From CAVSRC01 sp963750065 (GTDB lineage: Bacteria; Pseudomonadota; Alphaproteobacteria; Rhizobiales; Kaistiaceae), in NCBI GenBank assembly GCA_963750065.1, contig CAVVPK010000029.1, forward strand, positions 96,804 to 160,803: a stretch of 64,000 bases of DNA. The letters run 5' to 3'. The position numbers were made by a program, and so were the translations under genes. Under the pieces are notes generated by a model. The model saw nothing but the letters and a program-made list of their open reading frames with translations. It made no database searches and was not told where the DNA came from. Shown here one piece after another: positions 52,433 through 60,864 of the stretch; position 1 is the stretch's first letter, and each line of letters starts with the position of its first letter.

Positions 52433-54274
52433 TCACTCGATCCGGAGACGCAGGTCGCGGCCCGCGATGGGCACAAGGACACGGAATATCCGCTCCGGCC
52501 AAGCCTGCCGCAAGCGGGCGTCGGTGATCGCGATCGCCTCGACGCGGGGCGTGCCGGCCCCGATCAGGGCGATCTCGCCGAGGTCGCCGAGGCGGATGCG
52601 GCTGCCCGATATCCTCGGCTCTTCGGCGACCATCAGCGAGAGCTCGGCCGCCCGTTCGCCGTCGTAATGGTCGACGATCTCCACGGCCTCGCCCTTGATC
52701 AGCCGGACCGTGCGGCGGTAGCCGACAAGCCGGGCCGTCGGCGGATAGGCGGCGGCGATGTCCATGGTGATCGAGGCGATGTCGGGGGCGATGTCGACCG
52801 CAATGTCGGTGGCCGCGAATGCCTCGCCGGCCGACTGCTGGATGCCCTCGAAAGTCGGCAGGTTGTGATAGGCGGACTGAATTGTCCAGATTTCGTAACG
52901 GCTTGGCGAGAAAGTCTTGGCCGTATAGGTCTCGACACCGACATCGATGAGCAGGGGCCGGCCGTCCTTGTAGACGATGAAGCTGCCGACATCGTTGTGA
53001 TTGTGCCCGCCCTCGCCGTTACTTCCTGCCTTGGCTGCAACGATGTAACGTTCGTCGCGAGCAATGAACAGTCCGAAGCTTTGATAGTGTATGTCGCGCT
53101 TCTCGGCCGGCGTTTGCTGGTAGGCGGCCATCTCTGGCGCTGCGGAAACCGCTAGCAGCCGGTAGAACAGGTTGATTTCGTCTGGAAGTTCTGGCGCCGG
53201 GTTCTGCGCCGCATCGGAAGCCGCCAGCGCCATGAGCGACGGCGACCCGACCGCCTTGCCGAACAGGAATTCCCGCGCCCCGCACGGCTCCAGCACCGCA
53301 GAGGCATCGGCGAAGTTGATGTACCAGGAGCCCCGCACGTGGGCATGGACGATGAACTCCGCCATGTTGCGGATTTTCACTTCGCCCCACAGCCGGGCAA
53401 ACACCTTCGGCGCCACCGTATCCATCACGCTCAATGCCCCGAACAGGCAGAGCGCCGCATGGCGATAATAGTGCGGGCCTTCGTCGCAGGCGCCGTCCTC
53501 GCCATAGTCCTTGAGAAAGGCGTCGAGGCTGTGGGCCGCCCTGGTGATGACGGCACGGCGCACCGCTTGGGTCGTCGGGCGCGCGAACGTGCTGATGAGG
53601 ACGTTCTGCGTGCACCAGGCCGTCCAGTTGTTCATCGGTTCGTCGCCGTTCCCCATCCACCAGAAATGCCGGTCGAGATAGGGGCGGGTGATCCGCGTCT
53701 CGATCTCACGATCGATCCGCTGGACGATTTCGGGCGCCGCCGCATTGAGCGTGTCGCCCAGCAGGGAAGCGATTACGGCGAGTTGAGCGCCGGTCTCGGC
53801 CGCAAACAGATCGATCACCGGCCGGGTCGGGTCGGGCAGGGGGTCGCGACGGCCGTCGCGCTCCTGCGCATTATGCGCCGGCAGCTGCCAGCCGCTTTCC
53901 TCTGAGACCGCATAGATGCCGTCGATCAGCGAATCGACGAAGCGGCCTTTCCCTTCCACCGCTTCGGCCAGCGCCAGCGCATTGAGGCGACGGCGGCGCG
54001 CGAAGTAGTCGCTCTCATAGCCGTCGCGGTTCCCCGTCTTCGTGAAGGCACGATAGGCGCATGCCGTCAGGGCCGGCCACGGCGCGCCAAGGGCCGCTTC
54101 ACCACCGGCCAGCAATCGCGATTTGAGGAGGTCGGGGAGGCGCGTCCAATAGGCCCGGTCGCTTGCCGGCGGCGCCGGCACGAACACGGGCAAGACATCC
54201 GCCAGCCCCGACAGACAGTCGGCGACCGACGAACCATGACCTGCACTCTGGCTGACCCTCGCCAAGCAGGACAC
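52433..54274 (-). CDS. Heparinase II/III-family protein (polysaccharide lyase-like)
   Basis: 613 aa. The N-terminal alpha-helical toroid (about 50-370) has WWMGNGDEPMNNWTAWCTQN with Asn-Trp features seen in PL12/15/17-type lyases. The beta-sandwich domain has the hallmark GGHNHNDVGSFIVYKDGRPLLIDVG, followed by 'AYHNLPTFEG'. No signal peptide is obvious, so it may be an oligo-lyase acting in the cytoplasm. Expected substrate: a uronate-containing glycan such as a glycosaminoglycan, alginate or ulvan oligomer. Start: GTG at 54274, directly after AAAGGAGGAGAT. First gene of the operon, divergent from LacI. Confidence 0.85.
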   Translation of the reverse strand: MSCLARVSQSAGHGSSVADCLSGLADVLPVFVPAPPASDRAYWTRLPDLLKSRLLAGGEAALGAPWPALTACAYRAFTKTGNRDGYESDYFARRRRLNALALAEAVEGKGRFVDSLIDGIYAVSEESGWQLPAHNAQERDGRRDPLPDPTRPVIDLFAAETGAQLAVIASLLGDTLNAAAPEIVQRIDREIETRITRPYLDRHFWWMGNGDEPMNNWTAWCTQNVLISTFARPTTQAVRRAVITRAAHSLDAFLKDYGEDGACDEGPHYYRHAALCLFGALSVMDTVAPKVFARLWGEVKIRNMAEFIVHAHVRGSWYINFADASAVLEPCGAREFLFGKAVGSPSLMALAASDAAQNPAPELPDEINLFYRLLAVSAAPEMAAYQQTPAEKRDIHYQSFGLFIARDERYIVAAKAGSNGEGGHNHNDVGSFIVYKDGRPLLIDVGVETYTAKTFSPSRYEIWTIQSAYHNLPTFEGIQQSAGEAFAATDIAVDIAPDIASITMDIAAAYPPTARLVGYRRTVRLIKGEAVEIVDHYDGERAAELSLMVAEEPRISGSRIRLGDLGEIALIGAGTPRVEAIAITDARLRQAWPERIFRVLVPIAGRDLRLRIE

Positions 54275-54362
54275 ATCTCCTCCTTTGCCGGACTGACGCC
54301 AGCATTTGCCTGCAACAAGTCAGGCAGCCCGCCAGCGCAAAGTCAAGACAATTTCTCTAATC

Positions 54363-54376
54363 ATGCAAATTTGCAT
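54363..54376. promoter_or_regulatory. ATGCAAATTTGCAT perfect palindrome, candidate LacI operator
   Basis: A perfect 14-bp inverted repeat in the AT-rich 209-bp gap between the divergent lyase (54274) and LacI (54484) genes. An ideal position for one operator to control both promoters. Confidence 0.6.
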
Positions 54377-54483
54377 AATTCCAGAAAATATCGTTTTTGT
54401 TGACACGTCGGCGCCGGCCTTCCAATAGAGGAGGCTAACCGCGGCAGGCTTCGATGATTGCCGCCCAAGTGAGGAACCCCTTG

Positions 54484-55521
54484 ATGGTTGCCTACCCGGC
54501 CCCCCCTGGCAAAACTGCCGAGGCCGCGGCGCCCTCTGGCCGGGTCACCTTGCGCCATATTGCCGATGCCGTCGGCGTCTCGATCAGCACCGCTTCGCGG
54601 GCGCTCAACGGTGCGCCCGGAATCTCGGGCGACGTGCGCTCGCGCGTCCAGTCGGCGGCCGAGCGCCTCAATTATGCCGGCGTCTTTGCCGGCACCGCGA
54701 CCGTCATCTCCGATCTGCAGGTGGCCGACGGCAGCGCCGGCGAGTTCATCCTGGCCGTGCAACGCGGCATGGAGAAGCGGGCGCGCGAACTGGGCCTGAC
54801 GCTGTCGGTGACCCACGCCGTCCCCTCCAGCATGGCCTGGCTGGAGCTGGACGCCGGCACGTCGGGCTATCTGCTTCTGTCCACGCAGGACGAGGACATC
54901 ATCCAGCACATCTCGTCGCGCGCCATCCCCGCTGTCATCGTCAACGGCCGCGAACCGCTCATGCGGCTGGATGCGGTCGCGCCAGCAAATCGTACCGGCG
55001 GCTATCTCAGCGCCCGTCATCTGATTCAGCTCGGGCACACGCGCATCCTCACGCTCGCCCACTCGCCGCGGCCGACGATTCGCGACCGCATGGCCGGCAG
55101 CCGCAAGGCCATGCAGGAAGGCGGCTTGGAGGCATTTGGCGACCTGGAGATCGACCTCGACGCCATGCGCACCGATCTCGCCTACGTCGCCGTCAAGCAG
55201 CGCATCGCAGCCAAGGGCGGCGCCGACTTTACGGCGATCCTGTGCTTCAACGATTCCTGCGCCTTCGGCGCCATGGCGGCGTTGACCGAGGCGGGATTGA
55301 GCGTTCCCGGCGACGTATCGGTCGTGGGATTCGACGACATCCCGACCGCCGCGCTCACCTCCGTGCCTCTGACCACCATCCGCGTCGACGCCGAAGATAT
55401 CGGTGCGCGCAGCGTCAGCCGCCTCATCGAACGCATGCGGTCCCAGGACAAGCTGGCGACCTATACCGAGACCGCGGTCAAGCTGGTGGTGCGCGACTCG
55501 ACCGGCCCGGCACGGACCTAG
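54484..55521 (+). CDS. LacI-family transcriptional regulator
   Basis: 345 aa. N-terminal helix-turn-helix (about 19-65: LRHIADAVGVSISTASRALNG) and a sugar-sensing domain (VSVVGFDDIPTAALTSVPLTTI). Start ATG at 54484 with GAGGAA nine bases upstream; an ATG 10 codons earlier has no site. It is divergent from the polysaccharide operon it presumably controls, with the 14-bp palindrome between them. Confidence 0.92.
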   Translation: MVAYPAPPGKTAEAAAPSGRVTLRHIADAVGVSISTASRALNGAPGISGDVRSRVQSAAERLNYAGVFAGTATVISDLQVADGSAGEFILAVQRGMEKRARELGLTLSVTHAVPSSMAWLELDAGTSGYLLLSTQDEDIIQHISSRAIPAVIVNGREPLMRLDAVAPANRTGGYLSARHLIQLGHTRILTLAHSPRPTIRDRMAGSRKAMQEGGLEAFGDLEIDLDAMRTDLAYVAVKQRIAAKGGADFTAILCFNDSCAFGAMAALTEAGLSVPGDVSVVGFDDIPTAALTSVPLTTIRVDAEDIGARSVSRLIERMRSQDKLATYTETAVKLVVRDSTGPART

Positions 55522-55558
55522 CGTTTCCGGAACAGGATCGCTTCCCGGCCAGCCATCG

Positions 55559-55786
55559 TCACGACAGGCGCTTGATCACGAACGAATAGACCTTGTCTTC
55601 CGCTTTCGATTCCATGAGCTGGTTGCCGGTCGTGCGGCAGAAGGCTTCGAAGTCCTTCACCGCACCGGGGTCGGTGGCGAGCACTTCCAGCGTGCCGCCC
55701 ATCGGCAGGTCCTTCAGCGCCTTCTTGGCGCGCAGGATCGGCAATGGGCAGTTCAGCCCCTTCACGTCGAGAAGCTGGTCGGCCAT
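55559..55786 (-). CDS. tusA: TusA-family sulfur carrier protein
   Basis: 75 aa. The active-site motif LNCPLPILRAKKAL carries the sulfur-binding Cys13 (CPxP). TusA carries persulfide sulfur between enzymes; in sulfur oxidisers it passes sulfane sulfur to the Dsr or sHdr pathway. ATG at 55786 with GGGAGGAAACC upstream; six earlier codons are unlikely. It is the last gene of the sHdr operon as seen here. Confidence 0.92.
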   Translation of the reverse strand: MADQLLDVKGLNCPLPILRAKKALKDLPMGGTLEVLATDPGAVKDFEAFCRTTGNQLMESKAEDKVYSFVIKRLS

Positions 55787-55816
55787 ATCGGTTTCCTCCC
55801 CCAATCGTCGTCTTGG

Positions 55817-56317
55817 TCAGATGAACAGGTTGATGTCGCTCTTGGTGGCCATCTCGATATAGGTCGCCGCGCCGCCGAGCTTGGGCCCCTCGATCATGTC
55901 GTCGAGGGAGTATTCGAAGAGATCCATGGTCATCTGGCAGGCGATCATCTCGACATCGGCCTCGATTGCCATCTCCCGCAGCTCTTCGATCGAGGCGACG
56001 CCCTTTTTCTTGATCAGGTTTTTCATCATCACGCTCGCCGCCGCGTCGACGCCGGGGATCGCCGAGACGATGTTGGGCATGCCGATATGCATCCCCATCA
56101 TCGGCATCTGCATTGCCGGGTTGCCCAGCGTCGTCACCTGCAGGTCGAGCTTCTTCTTGAGCAACGTCAGGCCGTAGAAGGTGAAGAACATCGACACCTC
56201 GAGGCCCATCGCCGCCGCCGTCGTCGCCAGAATGAACGGCGGGTAGGCCCAGTCGAGCGACCCCTTGGTGACGATCATCGACAGTTTCTTGGTATTGCTT
56301 CCGGCTTCATCGGCCAT
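55817..56317 (-). CDS. DsrE2-like (DsrE/F/H-family) sulfur-transfer protein
   Basis: 166 aa, with 'SMIVTKGSLDWAYPPFILATTAAAMG' and 'FYGLTLLKKK' elements typical of membrane-associated DsrE2/peroxiredoxin-family proteins. A single Cys lies in MIACQMTMDLF, the position of the persulfide-carrying Cys in DsrE. With TusA it should relay sulfur to the lipoate-binding protein and sHdr complex. It ends about 30 bp before tusA. Confidence 0.88.
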   Translation of the reverse strand: MADEAGSNTKKLSMIVTKGSLDWAYPPFILATTAAAMGLEVSMFFTFYGLTLLKKKLDLQVTTLGNPAMQMPMMGMHIGMPNIVSAIPGVDAAASVMMKNLIKKKGVASIEELREMAIEADVEMIACQMTMDLFEYSLDDMIEGPKLGGAATYIEMATKSDINLFI

Positions 56318-56370
56318 GGCATTCCCTCCCCAACTTTCAGAAGGCCGACGCGGGCTGGCTTACCTCCGCG

Positions 56371-57387
56371 TCAGAACCTCCACACCACCACTGCCAGCAC
56401 GAGAACGGCGAGGAACACGGTTTCCGCCACGATGAGCGCGATCGACCGCCAGCCGACCGCCGCCATCGCCTTCAGCGACGTCTTCATGCCGAGCGCGGCA
56501 ATCGCCGTGACCAGGCACCAGCGCGAGATGCTCTTCAGCCCGTCGAGGACCACCGGCGGAACGATGCCGGTGCTGTTGATGAGAACCAGCACGACGAAGA
56601 CGACCAGGAAGCCGGGCAGCCGGCGACCGGCGCCGCTGACATTGTGCGCCCGGAAGAAGTAGGTCAGCGACATCACCACCGGCACCAGCATGGCGACGCG
56701 CAAGAGCTTGGTGAAGGTCGCCACGTTGCCGGTCTCGTCCGACACCGAGAAGCCGGCGCCGACCACCTGGGCGACATCGTGGATCGTGCCGCCGAGGAAG
56801 ATGCCAATCGCCGCATGGTCGAGCTGGAAGAGGCTGATGATCATCGGATAGATGATCATCGCCAGCGTCGACAGGGTGGTGACGCCGATGACGGTGAAGA
56901 CCGTGTCGCGCTCGTGGTTCTCGCCCTTGGGCAGCACCGACGAGATGGCCAGCGCGGCCGACGCGCCGCAGATCGCCACGGCGCCCGAGGTGAGCAGCCC
57001 GAAGGGGCGGCTGAGGCCGAAGAGGCGTGCCGCCACCATGCCGAAGGCGAGCGTCAGCAGCACCGCCACGACCACCATCACCACCGGCGTCAGGCCGAGA
57101 TGCATGATCTCGCCGATGGTGATCTGGGCGCCGAGCAGGCCGACGGCGATCCTGAGGATGCGTTTGGACGCCAGTTCGATGCCGGCGATGCAGCGGCCTT
57201 CCTGCGACAGGAAGTAGAACGCCATGCCGAGCAGCAGGGCAAACAGCATCACCGGACCGCCGTAGTGGTCGGACAGGAATGTCGCCGCGATGGCGATGAT
57301 CACGCTGACCAGCACGCCGGGCGCGTATTTCTGCAGGGCGGCGAACGCCCGGCCGTGCGGTGGTTGGATCGCGGCGACGTCGCTCAC
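56371..57387 (-). CDS. YeiH/UPF0324-family transporter (putative sulfate/sulfite exporter)
   Basis: 338 aa with about ten hydrophobic helices. Recognisable family features: GGPVMLFALLLGMAF, GVALLGAQITIGEI-like segment near 95, 'TSGAVAICGASAALAISSVLP' and 'GGTIHDVAQVVGAGFSVS'. The family is annotated as putative sulfate exporters, mostly without proof. GTG start preceded by GGAGCGCCC, which overlaps the lbpA stop region. Lying between lbpA and the DsrE2 gene in a sulfur-oxidation operon, a role in export of sulfite or another oxyanion is plausible. Confidence 0.85.
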   Translation of the reverse strand: MSDVAAIQPPHGRAFAALQKYAPGVLVSVIIAIAATFLSDHYGGPVMLFALLLGMAFYFLSQEGRCIAGIELASKRILRIAVGLLGAQITIGEIMHLGLTPVVMVVVAVLLTLAFGMVAARLFGLSRPFGLLTSGAVAICGASAALAISSVLPKGENHERDTVFTVIGVTTLSTLAMIIYPMIISLFQLDHAAIGIFLGGTIHDVAQVVGAGFSVSDETGNVATFTKLLRVAMLVPVVMSLTYFFRAHNVSGAGRRLPGFLVVFVVLVLINSTGIVPPVVLDGLKSISRWCLVTAIAALGMKTSLKAMAAVGWRSIALIVAETVFLAVLVLAVVVWRF

Positions 57388-57396
57388 GGGCGCTCC

Positions 57397-57846
57397 TTAT
57401 GCCGCCGCTGCGCAGCCGGCGAAATTGTCCGCGGTCATCTTCGCTTCATAAGGGCCGGCAACGTCGCTGCCCGGCGTTAGCGTCGCTCGTGCAACGGCCC
57501 AATCGGCCGGCTTGACCTTGGCCAGCCAGCCGGCACCGTAGGAGTTGCCCGAACCGGACTTCGGATCGGCGACCAGCGCATCGTTGATCTCGACCACCTC
57601 GGCGTCGAAGGCGATCTTGGCGGGACCGACCCATTTGCCGGATTCGATCGTCGCGCAGGACTTGCCCGCGGCAACCGTGCGGCCGACCTTCTTGGGTGTG
57701 AAGGCGACCAGCTGGCCGGCCATGGCGGCGGCCACCGTAGTCATGCCGAGGGTGACGGTGCCGTCGCCGTTCTCGCGGTACCAGATGTTGTTGTCGACGT
57801 CGTAGAGGAGATCGTCGGGAAGGTCGCAGCCGCGCACGGTTGCCAT
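57397..57846 (-). CDS. lbpA: Lipoate-binding protein of the sHdr system (GcvH-like LbpA)
   Basis: 149 aa, resembling the glycine-cleavage H protein. The lipoyl domain has the attachment lysine at residue 71 (TIESGKWVGP), and 'FDAEVVEIND' follows. Encoded among sHdr genes with no glycine-cleavage T or P genes, it matches the sulfur-oxidation LbpA that carries sulfur on lipoate for sHdr. ATG at 57846 preceded by AGGAGCATTC. Confidence 0.88.
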   Translation of the reverse strand: MATVRGCDLPDDLLYDVDNNIWYRENGDGTVTLGMTTVAAAMAGQLVAFTPKKVGRTVAAGKSCATIESGKWVGPAKIAFDAEVVEINDALVADPKSGSGNSYGAGWLAKVKPADWAVARATLTPGSDVAGPYEAKMTADNFAGCAAAA

Positions 57847-57862
57847 GGCTGAATGCTCCTTG

Positions 57863-58327
57863 TCAGGGGCCGGCGGCGGGGAGGCTGTCCTGAGCGCGCA
57901 AGGGGCGCGCCGAACAGCAGAATTCGCCGAGTCCGGCGGTTTCGAGTTTGCCGTCGATGAACAGAACGAGGTGCCGCGCCACCATCGCGCCGAGGCGCAG
58001 GCGCCTCGGCGTATCGGAACTGGATGGTGCGGCACGCACGCAATTGAAGGCGTAGGCGAGTTCCCGGCAGGTCTCGCGGCAGGCGTTGAAGCTGGGGTCG
58101 CCGCGGGCGCCCTGGCGGTGCAGCGCCAGCAGCCGGAAGCCTTCGATTTCTGTGTCGGTCGGCGTCTTGCCTTTGGCAGTCAGCCAGCTCGTGAGTGCCG
58201 TCTCGCCGATTGCCAGCAGCTCGGCGGAAATATCCTCCGCCGACGCGGCAAGCGCCGCGTCCGGCATTGCGACGATCGTGTCGATCCGATCCATCGGCGT
58301 CTCTGGCCGGGCTGCCATCGCCATCAT
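57863..58327 (-). CDS. Uncharacterised 154-aa Cys-containing protein in the sHdr operon
   Basis: No family recognised. The ATG at 58327 overlaps the sHdrB2 stop (ATGA) and the stop is 16 bp before lbpA, so it is surely co-transcribed. It is mostly helical in appearance, without signal or membrane segments. Cys83, Cys87 and Cys96 (NACRETCRELAYAFNC) and a Cys137-Cys138 pair near the C-terminus could bind metal or carry sulfur. Its position between the complex and its lipoate carrier suggests an accessory or assembly factor; function unknown. Confidence 0.75.
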   Translation of the reverse strand: MMAMAARPETPMDRIDTIVAMPDAALAASAEDISAELLAIGETALTSWLTAKGKTPTDTEIEGFRLLALHRQGARGDPSFNACRETCRELAYAFNCVRAAPSSSDTPRRLRLGAMVARHLVLFIDGKLETAGLGEFCCSARPLRAQDSLPAAGP

Positions 58328-59247
58328 AGCAGGCCGCGCTCCTGCAGGAAGTCGTGCGAATCCGACAGGTTCTCGTGGACGCCGACCTTGCGCGCCGACA
58401 GGCCGAGCGCCATGCCGATGAGCTGCGTGAAATAGAGGATCTTCACCGTGGTCTTCTTGCCGAACACGGTCTCGGCACGCTTCTGGTGCATCTCGAGGCC
58501 GGTGTGGCAGGTCGGGCATTCGGTGGCGATGACGTCCGCACCGCAGGCCTCGGCGGTGGTCAGCAGGTTGAGCACCAGCCTGGTCGAGGTGTCCGAATCA
58601 GACAGGGTGTGGGCGCCGCCGCAGCAGGCGGTCTTCAGCGGATATTCGACATTCTCGGCACCGGCGGCGGCCAGAAGGTCGTCCATGAAATGCGGCTGAT
58701 GGGTCGATTCGGAGCCCGGCCCCTTGTCCTTTTCGGGGAAGATGTGGCGCGGGCGCGAATACATGCAGCCGTAGTAGTTGGCGACTTTGATGCCCTTGAG
58801 CGAGTTCTTTACCCGCTGCTTCAAACCGTCCTCGCCGATCGCCTCCTTGATCCAGTCGAGCGCGTGGATGGTCTCGACTTTGCCAGCCTCATAAGTCGTG
58901 TGGCCGGCCTTTTTCGACAGGCGCTCATTGACGTCGCGCGAGTGCTCGCTGTTGGCGAGGTCGTATTCGGCCTTCTTGAGATTGTGGTAGCAGCCATTGC
59001 AGGGCGCCATCACCGTGTCGAAGCCCATGTCTTCGGCGATCGACAGGTTGCGCGCCGACAGATAGGTCTGCAGTTCGGGGTCAACGTTCTTGACCTCCAT
59101 CGCGCCGCAGCAGTTCCAGTTCTTCAGGTCGACGAGATCGAGACCGAGCGCCTTGCCCACCGCCCGGGTCGAGCGGTTATAGGCATGGCCGGTGCCTTCC
59201 AGCGCGCAGCCGTGATAATAGGCGACCTTCTTGTATTTGCCGCTCAT
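58324..59247 (-). CDS. hdrB2: sHdrB2, heterodisulfide-reductase-like subunit with two CCG domains
   Basis: 307 aa with two complete cysteine-rich CCG motifs: C14...CC46-47...C83xxC86 (CX31CCX35CXXC) and C161...CC208-209...C244xxC247. Such motifs bind the noncubane 4Fe-4S clusters that handle disulfide or persulfide chemistry in HdrB. Starts ATGA-overlapped with sHdrC2 and has AAGGAGCCGAG upstream. Part of the cytoplasmic sHdr complex that oxidises lipoate-bound sulfur to sulfite. Confidence 0.93.
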   Translation of the reverse strand: MSGKYKKVAYYHGCALEGTGHAYNRSTRAVGKALGLDLVDLKNWNCCGAMEVKNVDPELQTYLSARNLSIAEDMGFDTVMAPCNGCYHNLKKAEYDLANSEHSRDVNERLSKKAGHTTYEAGKVETIHALDWIKEAIGEDGLKQRVKNSLKGIKVANYYGCMYSRPRHIFPEKDKGPGSESTHQPHFMDDLLAAAGAENVEYPLKTACCGGAHTLSDSDTSTRLVLNLLTTAEACGADVIATECPTCHTGLEMHQKRAETVFGKKTTVKILYFTQLIGMALGLSARKVGVHENLSDSHDFLQERGLL

Positions 59248-59993
59248 CGCTCGGCTCCTTCCGCTTCGAGGCCGAGGGTGGCGCGGTGGGCCGCCTCGCG
59301 CTCCGCCACATATTCATTGATGGCCGCCTGCGCCTTGCCCCAACCGCGGGTGCGCGGACGGAAGAGCGTGGCGAAGCCCATGTTGGTCAGCATCTTCACC
59401 GGCAGGCGCAGCACCAGCCCGCTGATCAGCGAGACCAGCCAGTTCTGGAACAGCGATTGCCCGGTGCGCTGGAAGAAGTACCGGAGCACGCGCCCATCCT
59501 CGATCTTGCCGGTGGCGATGACCTGTTCGGAGAAGACATCGTCGAAGACTTCCGCAGGCTTCTCCGCGACGTGGCCCTTGAGCTCCAGCCAGCGCGCCGT
59601 CGCCCGCATCACCCCTTCGGGCACGACATCGCGCGGGCAGGCATAGGTGCACTTGTTGCAGGAGACGCACTGCCAGATGATGTCCTTGTCGCGCAGGAGC
59701 TCCTCTTCCATGCCGAGCCGGATCAGGTAGATCCAGTAGCGCGGGTTGAAGTCCGGATTGATGGCGTTGATCGTGCAGGCATTGGTGCACGAGCCGCACT
59801 GCCAGCAGCGGTGGATGTATTCGCCGCCGGGCAGCTCCGCGATCTCTTCCTGCAGTCTTTCGTTGTAGTCGGTGACGGCGCGGCTCTCGATGAAGGTCGA
59901 CCAGTGGCCGGAGACGTCGATACCCTCGAGTTCGAGATGCTCGTGGGTGACCAGGTTCTCCGGCCGGATCAGCGATTTTTCGTGGATCGGCAT
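59244..59993 (-). CDS. hdrC2: sHdrC2, iron-sulfur subunit
   Basis: 249 aa with two ferredoxin-type 4Fe-4S motifs, CWQCGSCTNACT and CVSCNKCTYACP, expected to wire electrons between HdrA and HdrB2. The long C-terminal region holds hydrophobic stretches (about 185-215). Overlaps sHdrB2 by four bases and starts seven bases after the 'hyp' gene. Confidence 0.92.
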   Translation of the reverse strand: MPIHEKSLIRPENLVTHEHLELEGIDVSGHWSTFIESRAVTDYNERLQEEIAELPGGEYIHRCWQCGSCTNACTINAINPDFNPRYWIYLIRLGMEEELLRDKDIIWQCVSCNKCTYACPRDVVPEGVMRATARWLELKGHVAEKPAEVFDDVFSEQVIATGKIEDGRVLRYFFQRTGQSLFQNWLVSLISGLVLRLPVKMLTNMGFATLFRPRTRGWGKAQAAINEYVAEREAAHRATLGLEAEGAER

Positions 59994-60000
59994 CGGCGCC

Positions 60001-60864
60001 TCACTGGCTCAGGGAGCGCGGCTGGCCCAGCACATGGGCCTCGCCGTCGATCAGCTTCAGGCGGGTACGGCCGGACTCGCTGTCGACCGCGTCGAGACCG
60101 AGCAGCCGGCGGGTGTGCGCCATGCGGTCGAAGGCCGGGCCACAGACCGTATCGTTGCCAAGATACTGGCCGCCGCGGTCGTTGATGTAGCCGGCATAGA
60201 CATGGGCGGCGAGGAGATCGACATAGAAGGGCAGGTCGCGGAAGACGCCGTTGTCGGAGAGAAAGCCTTCCAGCTCTTCGCGCAGCGTCTTGTGGGTGAG
60301 GTAGTCGTCCGCCGCCGTGATCGCCGCCCGGTCGACATCGTCGGCGAACCAGATCTCGCGCAGAACGCCGGACCCCACCTTCGCGTCCCACATCCAGCGG
60401 GTCATCAGCGGATAGCGGTCCGGCGCGGTGAAATGTAGCACTTCCGCCGCCAGGTCGCGCGCCCAGCGATGGGCCCGGTCGACCGGGAAGCCGTCACAGA
60501 AGGCGGCCATGCGCGCGTCGGCCGTGGTCACGTCCGACCAGCCGGCAAGCAGCGCGATCAGCCGCCGGTGCATGAGGGCGAAGCTGTTATCGCTGAGCCA
60601 GGCGCCGATCCGCCGGCGCACCGGCGTGACGAAGGCGGCGAGATCGCAGAACTCGGTCTCGGTCAGCTCGGCCACGCGGCCCTTGCCAAGCAGTTCCTCG
60701 AACAGCGAGGCCTTCAGCGCCAGCGCGCCGACATAACGCTCGACGCCGCCAGTCGGCTCCGCCGATTCCGCCAGGTCCTCGAAGGCGCGCCTCAGCCGCG
60801 GCCCCGACAGGTCAAGCACCGGCGCGGGCTGCGTCTTGGCGCGAAAGGCGAGGACCGCCGCCAT
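60001..60864 (-). CDS. Conserved 'hyp' protein of sHdr operons
   Basis: 287 aa, no recognised domain or signal. It lies where sHdr operons carry a conserved hypothetical gene, between hdrA and hdrC2. Probably helical and cytoplasmic; role unknown, but its conserved place implies a complex or assembly function. Start: ATG in TGATG overlap with the hdrA stop; a GTG one codon upstream is also possible. Confidence 0.85.
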   Translation of the reverse strand: MAAVLAFRAKTQPAPVLDLSGPRLRRAFEDLAESAEPTGGVERYVGALALKASLFEELLGKGRVAELTETEFCDLAAFVTPVRRRIGAWLSDNSFALMHRRLIALLAGWSDVTTADARMAAFCDGFPVDRAHRWARDLAAEVLHFTAPDRYPLMTRWMWDAKVGSGVLREIWFADDVDRAAITAADDYLTHKTLREELEGFLSDNGVFRDLPFYVDLLAAHVYAGYINDRGGQYLGNDTVCGPAFDRMAHTRRLLGLDAVDSESGRTRLKLIDGEAHVLGQPRSLSQ

